DNA from: Brienomyrus brachyistius
Taxonomy: Eukaryota > Chordata > Actinopteri > Osteoglossiformes > Mormyridae
DNA length: 64,000 nucleotides
Assembly: GCF_023856365.1 (NCBI RefSeq)
Contig: NC_064541.1
Coordinates: 24,654,214-24,718,213, forward strand
Reading direction: 5' to 3'
The notes under the pieces were generated by a model, which saw only the letters and a program-made list of their open reading frames with translations, was not told the DNA's origin and did not search any database. This document shows, one piece after another, positions 56,800 to 64,000 of this stretch; position 1 is the stretch's first letter, and each line of letters begins with the position of its first letter. The position numbers and the translations under genes were made by a program.

Positions 56800-59700
56800 T
56801 CCCAACTGCATGTACTTGGACTACAGGAACAGACTAGAGTAACTTGAGGAAAGAGACCGGACAATCTTGTTTTATTCCAAATACAGTTAAATGAAAGATT
56901 ACTTCACCTAAATTTCAGTTCAGAAAATTTTTTAAAAGACGAGACAAGCCATGCTAGGTGATCATCATTTGTATTTCTTAGCAAAGGGCACAGATATCAG
57001 CCTGCTCTCTACTGAGGTTGAGATAGACCTCATTCTCTGGCATTAATGGTCGACTTAGTATGTTATTTGAAGAGGAAAACAGTTTTGGAAAACTGTGACA
57101 TCCTCAAGACCTTTCAAGTATTGTTTCATTGGCACAATGACCGACGAGGAGCACTAAATGCTGATATCTGACATCTTGAAAATGATCAATTGCACAGAGA
57201 TAAAAGAACACAACAGTGGGAGCAAAACTGTACTAAGACAAAATTAAGTGACTACATATAACACCTAAGCTATGTCATGACTTTCTCCATCATCTAAAGA
57301 AACAAATTTTGTTCAATTCATCATAAGGTTACAAATATTATACAAAATACACAATGAAAGTAGGAAACAAGCAGACTTTTTTTTAGAGGTAAAAAATGAA
57401 GCAATGTATGCTTCACTTTTCCTACTGCTTGCATATCCAGTTATTATAGGGAAATTGCAATTTATAAGCTAAAAAACAAGCTTAAGTAGTTAAATAATCC
57501 CACTGAAGCCATTCAAACCATCTCTTTCACAGTGCAAAATGCCATTTCTTACTAAACGTACTATATAAATAAATTGCCATTTCCAATCAGTCCTCTGAGC
57601 TGGTTATACACTCTTCAGCTATATGAAGAACCAAACACTGGCATTAAAATATTTGCATGTACACTGAAGCCATGACCGAATAAAGCTTCCTAAAAACAAA
57701 GTTTACACATTAATTACTCAACTGGTGGGGACAAAAAAAATTCTTGGTAATTATTAAGGATATGGTTTGAATATGTTTATATTATAAAAACAAAAAATAC
57801 TAGAAAAAGCACATTCTGTTTTGGTCATACTTTGAGTAAGACGCTCCTTGAAACAAGAGACAGTTACTGTTACACAAATATAATAATGGTCTGTTCTACA
57901 TGTGGATAAAGTGTCTATCTGAGAAAAATATGTTTTTGCTTTTAAATTTGTAAGCTGTAAAAAATAAACATGAGATTCTGAAGCTTAGGAAAAAAAGACC
58001 GCAGAATGTCAGAGAAGCAGTGCTCCAAGATGCATATATGTCACACTGCATCTTTAAATCTTGAAGCAAACACACTGAGAACTTCCTGAGTGTGACAACC
58101 CTCTTCCTGTTCTACAATTGGCAGAGTCCTACTCCCTCTCTGCCTCTGAATTGGCTGTTGGTATCCAAGGGCTGGGCGGTGAGGTCTCTATAAATAAACT
58201 TTGTAGCTTGTGCTGTATCAGCAAGCCGTCCCATAAAGCCTTTTCTCATCCACCCTCCTCCCTCTCCCTGTTACCTCTTCCCATCTTTCTTGCTGTCCAT
58301 CTCTGTCTCTCTAGCCAAAACACTCTCGCAGAGGTTAAGTTAAAGAGGAAATATGCGATATTAAAAAATTTGTACAGAAACTGTCACAAAAAGTTGCATT
58401 GGCAATAGGTGGGTTTGCATACACAGAATTCAGATTGAATAGGTATAACATAAACAGGATAATGAATTACACATTTCTAGTAATTAATTAGGCAGAGGAC
58501 ATTACATCTGCCACTTAAAAGCTCTTCCCTGTTAACAGGGACTAAATACAGCTGGCAGCTGCCAGTCAGAGTGTCGCCATGGAAACAGGCTTGCATACTC
58601 CCTCTAACCAAGAGATAGGGGAGTTTGTGAGCCTAAGTGTATGTGTGTGGCAAATGCCAACAGCTGAAGCCCCTCCTTATCTGTGCTAGCCCTTCGTATA
58701 TTTCTGGTTAGGGCACAACAAGCACTGGAGGCAGCAAAGCAGACTTGGACACAGGACTTACATCATAGAAGAATGACAGCATAAAAATGGTGAGTAGCTT
58801 AAACAATAGGATGAAAAAGAAGACATTTGGCCTTTGGAATCATGCAGTTCTTCTCCCCGCAGTATACAAAGTCTTCCACTCCCACAGTCTGAATGATACC
58901 CTGGCAAAATTCATATACATGAAAATCCTGAACGAACATCATAATAGATACAACAGAAATGTCAAATATGGAAAAAGACATTTCCTGTAAAACTGCAAAC
59001 AGCTACAGTAATGCTGACAGTAAAGCAAGTGCAACTGATAAATTTCATTCTAAAATTAAGTAAGCTTATGACTGTGAATGAATGTCTCTGTGTACATGGC
59101 ATTCATCTGTACTTTGTTTTGGACACATACTCCCATGGTGACAAATAGGTTATATTTTGTTCATGATCCAAAGATGAAGCAGCTCATAGATTACTTTGTT
59201 AGTTTACTGTACTAGCGGTACATGCAAGTGCAACCACATTTAGAAGTGAATGTGCAATTGCAAGCAGGAGTGCAACAGTAGGTCAGCGCATAGGCTCTCA
59301 ACACATCTGGGTTGGGTCAGGGCTTCGCAGATCAGTTGACTTTGGCTTCTCTTGCTTAACTCTGGGATTAGTATGCTGGTTATGCCAATTCTGAGGGGCA
59401 GGCACAGTTGGGACAGAAAGTTTTGATGTGATTATACATTGTCTATTAAAAACTGCACTTGTAACACTATGATTTGTTAGGTAAAAGGTTTTCACTGCAC
59501 AATAGCAACCATGCCATATTCTTGAATTGGTTAGACAACATGAAATATCTTAGCATTACAGCATTCTATTCTGGCAGCAAAATCATTTTACAAAGCAGAG
59601 GGACTACTTTGGTCCAATGCTTCCTGACCACCCACATGCTGACTGAGCAGAGTGTCTGGCAGTAAATCTTCTTAACAGAAGGAGATGAAACACTTCACAT

Positions 59701-59946
59701 CTGACTCGGAGTCAGAGTCAAACTGGAGGTGAAAGAGGAAGGATTAGGATGTCAAGTGTCACCAAATCAAGCACCACAAAGTTGTACAACTAGCCCACTG
59801 GCATGACTCATTCAACAATGCCAGTGTAAGAGTTTCCTCGCTAGGAACCAACTGGACCCCTTAAATGAAAATCAATAAAGGATTTTTTTGTAATAATTAC
59901 TGATGACTGTGATCAAAAGCGAACCTAGGGGGGCTGATAAAAAAGC

Positions 59947-59987
<41 letters not shown>

Positions 59988-61774
59988 TGATGATGATGAT
60001 CTTATTCATCCTGAACAATCCAATAAATCTCCATTGCCCCTTCATCCTGCACTGAACTTTAGACAGTCATTCACTGAAAGCTGAGTCAGACTTTATGCTA
60101 TTAATAAAAGCCATCTGGGGCAAGGTCTCAAACAGTGATGCTGGTAAATTGAGAGCTCATAGAAGCCATAAAAATAAAATAAATCCACCAATCAAAATAA
60201 GCAGGACAGAGACTGGCAAGAGACTCACACAAATACATTTGTGACCACAAAACTCCTTTTCTTGGACTGGAATTAAAATCAAATCAGGGCTAAATGGAAG
60301 GTTCGCCAACTTTTCTAAGCTCTAAGGCCAAATGCCTTAGACACAACTAGGGTGTTCATATGATCTGTAGAATCAGAGGCTCATTTCAGCAACTCACGGG
60401 AAAGAAAATTAAGCTGTTTGATACCCCAAAGGCAAATTCCTAGAATTGACACTCCCCATATGATAAATGTCAATGTTATTACTTTAAATTATCCGGTTAT
60501 ACAATTACACCCTGCCCCCCCCCCCCAAAAAAGATAGCTTTTTTAGGGGGAAGGCATGCAGTTTACCATTGCATATTTTCATTAGTAGTTATTTTAATTA
60601 ATAGCTCTAGACCTTTACATCCCATTAACTGAAAATACCTTACAAACCATGTATAGCAGTTATAAATTCATCAAGACCAAATTAATACTTTAAGTGTAGA
60701 GATAACTGACAAACTGGAAGCAACAAAATTCAGCATTTACAAATGCCGTAACACTTGTTAAGAAAGACAGAAACAGATGGAGGGAAAGAAAAACAAGGGT
60801 GCGCAATGTTTAATGTGCTTTCTGTAATACTTTCTGTGTCAGTCTGAGCCAGCAGGGCAAAGAAAATGACAGAGGAAAGGAAAATGGTATTTGTCTTTTA
60901 GAAGAAATGACAGACATGGATGAATTAGCACTTGGTCTCACAATTCCAGTACTTTATCGACAACATGCTTTGCTTTAGCTTGCATCACTGACACTAGCAG
61001 TATTTTTACAAGCTCATATGCACACATTAGTCAGACCTTTTGTACTATGGGGACAGTGTTGTTAATAGGTAGGGAAATCAGTGCTGAACTTCACCACATT
61101 ATATCTGTTAAAACTTAGATTTACTCCTTGACACATACCAAAAGTTACATCTTTATGCCGTTTTAATGTTGTTATTTTGTCTATACGGAACAAAGTATAT
61201 TGAAACATACAAGAAAATCATGAATCGATGAACACCTCCCTAATCTGAGGGAGTCTGGTGAGGGTGTAGTAAAGGGCTGTAAGCGTAAGCAGTGTTAGGA
61301 ACACAGGCAGTTATCTGCCACACTTCTTGAATAAAATTTTCTCAAGTCATGACTGTCCACAAGACTGTTAATCACAGCTCAGAAACACAGCTCGTACATA
61401 TAAGCAGAAATGACCAGAGCAATTTATAGACAACAGCAATGTCGGATATATGGGGAGATTAATGCACAGCATTAGTAAGCAAATTAATTTAAGGTAGAAC
61501 CATCACCAAAATCTATTTAATGGAAGAACTACTTCACCAGTGTTCACACAAAGAGGATTTACACTAACAATTACTTTGCTTAATCTACAGTAATTTGAAA
61601 TAAGGGAAAAATTAAGGTTATACTTTTGCATATTAAAATCCTACGAAATTTCTGGTTCTGACAAGTCAAAAAAACATCATCATCAGATATTTATTGAGTT
61701 TTGTTGTTGTGATTAACAACTGACTGATATTTCCACTAGAATTTAGAATTAGGTGATCAGTGATCATTGTTGAC
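56800..61774. other. Probable 5' intron or upstream region of dyrk1b
   Basis: No exon could be supported. A possible donor TATGAT|GTAAGT on the minus strand (about 58761) could end a non-coding exon, but joining it to 56352 does not open a frame into the kinase. Contains an (AAT)n/(GAT)n array (59949-60000) and a C run (60513-60526). Confidence 0.4.
59949..60000. repeat. (AAT)n(GAT)n microsatellite
   Basis: About 36 bases of AAT then GATGATGATGAT. Confidence 0.9.
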
Positions 61775-61971
61775 ACACCACAGCACACACCAACGAAATG
61801 TGTCTGCTGCATTTAACCCATACGTGACATCATGAGATAGCCAGCAGTGCTTGGGGATGGCACCTTGCTCAGGGTACCTCAGGAATACCCTGCTGGACAG
61901 GGATTCAAACCAGCAATCTTTCAATTACAAGAGTGCTCCCCTAACCATTTGGCCACCACTGCCCACTACAC
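61775..61971 (-). mobile_element. tRNA-derived SINE, reverse orientation
   Basis: On the minus strand it starts GGGCAGTGGTGGCCAAATGG (A box TGGCCAAATGG). The B box GGTTTGAATCC lies about 50 bases on, followed by GCAAGGTGCCATCC and a GGGTTAAATGCAGCAGACAC block before the 3' end. Confidence 0.75.
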
Positions 61972-63699
61972 CTGCATATTCACAAAAATGATACACTCAC
62001 TGAAGGATTCTATATTAGTGGTTTCCCTTTTCTAGTGGAATAAGCTACACTAAGATAGTTGCAAAGTGATCTTTGAATGAATGGGGTATTTGCTAAAATC
62101 CCACCCATTTATACTACTTATGTCAATTGCCTGCAGTGCATTTCCATAAACTGATACAGAATCTAACCCATACAACAGTTCCAAACAACTGTTGTCCTGT
62201 TGACTCTCCACTGGCTTCAAAAGTAAACTCCACTGCTTCATCCACATTTTTAAAGTCATTATTTTCATATACGATTAGAATACCGTCATATTACAGTATT
62301 TTAAGCATTGTATTTCAGAACATTTTAATCCAACTTTTAATAAATTTTTTCAATAAAAACAATTAGTTGTTCAATCCAGATAGACATTTCTCATCCAAAT
62401 TTATACTTGCAGTAGACTCTTTTACAGGCTTTTTTTGAAAATATCCACCTGTATGAAGTATTTATTATTGTTATTATTTATTATCATTGTTGTTGTAATA
62501 TGCAAGAGAAACATGGGCAGTGATGGCTTTACACCAGCAGGTCTTCAATGAGTCAGATGTTAAACTTGTTAAACTCATGGTGTTAAACTACAAAATTAAG
62601 CTCATATAAAACATGGAGAAATTTAACTCAAATTTAACCAAGTAAAAATACACAGGGTGTGTCTAACAACTTGAAAACAAAGGATTAAGAAAACTCATAT
62701 TACAAACAATGGGACCATGATATTTTTCTGAGCTACAGTAGACACCGACTCTAACCAGAAGCTTTGAAAAACAGAAATACACATTACTAAATTTCTCTGG
62801 TGAAAGGGAAAGTAGCAGGCATTATGTAACATACCTGTTCATCTGTGCACAGACAGCCAACATCTAATGCCACAATAAAACCAGCTGCAAAAGCTAGCTT
62901 CTCATAGATTTTCATAAAATCAATGATACCAAAGCAAACTGCTGAAAATGAAAATCGGGTCATAAGCTTGTAAAAAATTTAAAAAAATAAAAACATTTTT
63001 AAAAAATCTACATTTTTCAAAAACAGAATTTAAAAATTGTTACCAATCTACTAAGATCAGATAATATGAATGGGTGGCTGTCAGGTTGCTGAAGAGCCAT
63101 GCAGACAGCCATGTACCAGCAATGCTCTGACTCAAAGCACATGCAGCTTTTTCCATCCATCTTGCCTCCATTACATGATACGTCATCACTATAAGGTATA
63201 CACAACTCAGATACCATGTACTTACAATAATACTTTAATACAGGTTAAGCACTCATTTCCAACCAACACTAGCAAATACTTTCTCCACTTGAACAAGCCT
63301 GCCCTACAACTGGAACCTCTGATTACACTCAGAGTCTATATAGAAATTATAAAGCTACAAACCATCTCTCACATCCTACTGAGACAAACAAAATACCAAA
63401 AATTCTCAAATGACCCTCAGAATAGCCATATGAAAATACTGCATGGCTAATCTGCTGTAAATCTGTCAGTAAATTCTAGATAAACAGCTATTCAGTGTAT
63501 GCTAAATTGACAAACTGTCATTTGGTCCAAAGAGTGAGAGGAAATCAGAAGCTAAACCTTCAACCTTTTAATGAAATCTTACAGGTGCCAATACACCTGA
63601 ATATGAGCACAATAAAAGACATTTTCTTGTTTTTCCTCATACACCCAATAATTTGAAACTAAAATGATTGTAGAGTCATAATAATTTGAATAAAAGTTC
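61972..63699. other. Non-coding AT-rich DNA
   Basis: No gene recognised. A frame near 62050-62268 on the minus strand is interrupted and matches no family that I know. Confidence 0.4.
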
Positions 63700-63938
63700 A
63701 TACTAACTTCGTGATGGCTTCCGGAGCAGGTGTGACTGTGGCAGATACAGATTCTGATCTGGGTTGCCGATCCAGGACTCGGCAGGTAAATTTGCAACCA
63801 TCCTGCTGGAAGGCTGTGGCTTCTCTTCCACAGTTGAAGTGATCACCATCGGAAACTCTTGTGTTTTGGGTTGTGGCGTCCCAAATATCAGGTAAAATAA
63901 AAACTACTGGCTGTGGGTTCCACAAAAAAAGAGAAAGG

Positions 63939-63972
<34 letters not shown>
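63700..63972 (+). repeat. Unidentified retroposed-looking segment ending in poly(A)
   Basis: About 240 bases of balanced composition, then AATAAA (63896-63901), and about 35 bases later a nearly pure A run (63938-63972). That order is the hallmark of a reverse-transcribed RNA. A 42-codon frame starts ATGGCTTCCGGAGCAGG, and the opposite strand is also open. I recognise neither product. Confidence 0.45.
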
Positions 63973-63975
<3 letters not shown>

Positions 63976-64000
63976 CAGAAGCAGTTTTGTTTCAACCATA

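Noticed and set aside
58740..58790. First exon of dyrk1b ending TATGAT|GTAAGT on minus
   Set aside because: Joining it to the exon at 56352 gives a stop before the kinase domain in the frame of its ATG. It could only be a leader exon, and nothing else supports it.

Overview
This window looks like ray-finned fish (probably teleost) nuclear DNA. Genes have short exons, GT-AG introns and vertebrate protein families. The rest is AT-rich and dense in fish-type transposons: L2, CR1-like and L1 LINE pieces, tRNA-derived SINEs, Tc1/pogo/Tigger, hAT, Harbinger and ISL2EU-like elements. No bacterial, CRISPR or operon-like structure is present.

Four protein-coding genes were rebuilt exon by exon, and every splice junction keeps frame. 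(1) etv2 (etsrp), minus strand, 10302-4019, 7 coding exons, 370 aa: an ETS factor without a PNT domain. (2) fli1b (fli1-related), plus strand, 15674-31547, 9 coding exons, 451 aa: PNT plus ETS domains. (3) A zona pellucida ZP3-like egg-coat gene, minus strand, 38575-36228, 7 exons, 465 aa. (4) dyrk1b, minus strand, about 56352-47112, 10 coding exons, about 750 aa: a dual-specificity kinase.

Layout: 1-4000 transposon relics (an L2 reverse transcriptase and a hAT N-terminus); 4019-10640 etv2; 10640-15600 the divergent intergenic region shared by etv2 and fli1b; 15674-32815 fli1b, whose intron 5 (25958-28878) is a nest of DNA transposons; 32815-36165 LINE/SINE debris; 36165-38720 the ZP gene; 38720-45480 a gene-poor spacer with repeats; 45480-56352 dyrk1b 3' UTR and exons; 56353-64000 probable 5' intron or upstream DNA of dyrk1b, where I found no exon.

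etv2 and fli1b stand head to head, the same arrangement as the vertebrate ETS1-FLI1 and ETS2-ERG pairs. Both families act in endothelial and blood specification, so shared regulation is plausible. At first sight the gene order resembles the human 21q22 cluster (ETS2-ERG-DYRK1A). Residue-level details instead fit ETV2, FLI1-like and DYRK1B, the 19q13-type paralogon. The main limits are that orthology rests on remembered family sequences, that the 5' exons of dyrk1b and etv2 are uncertain, and that repeat families are named by motif memory rather than by database search.
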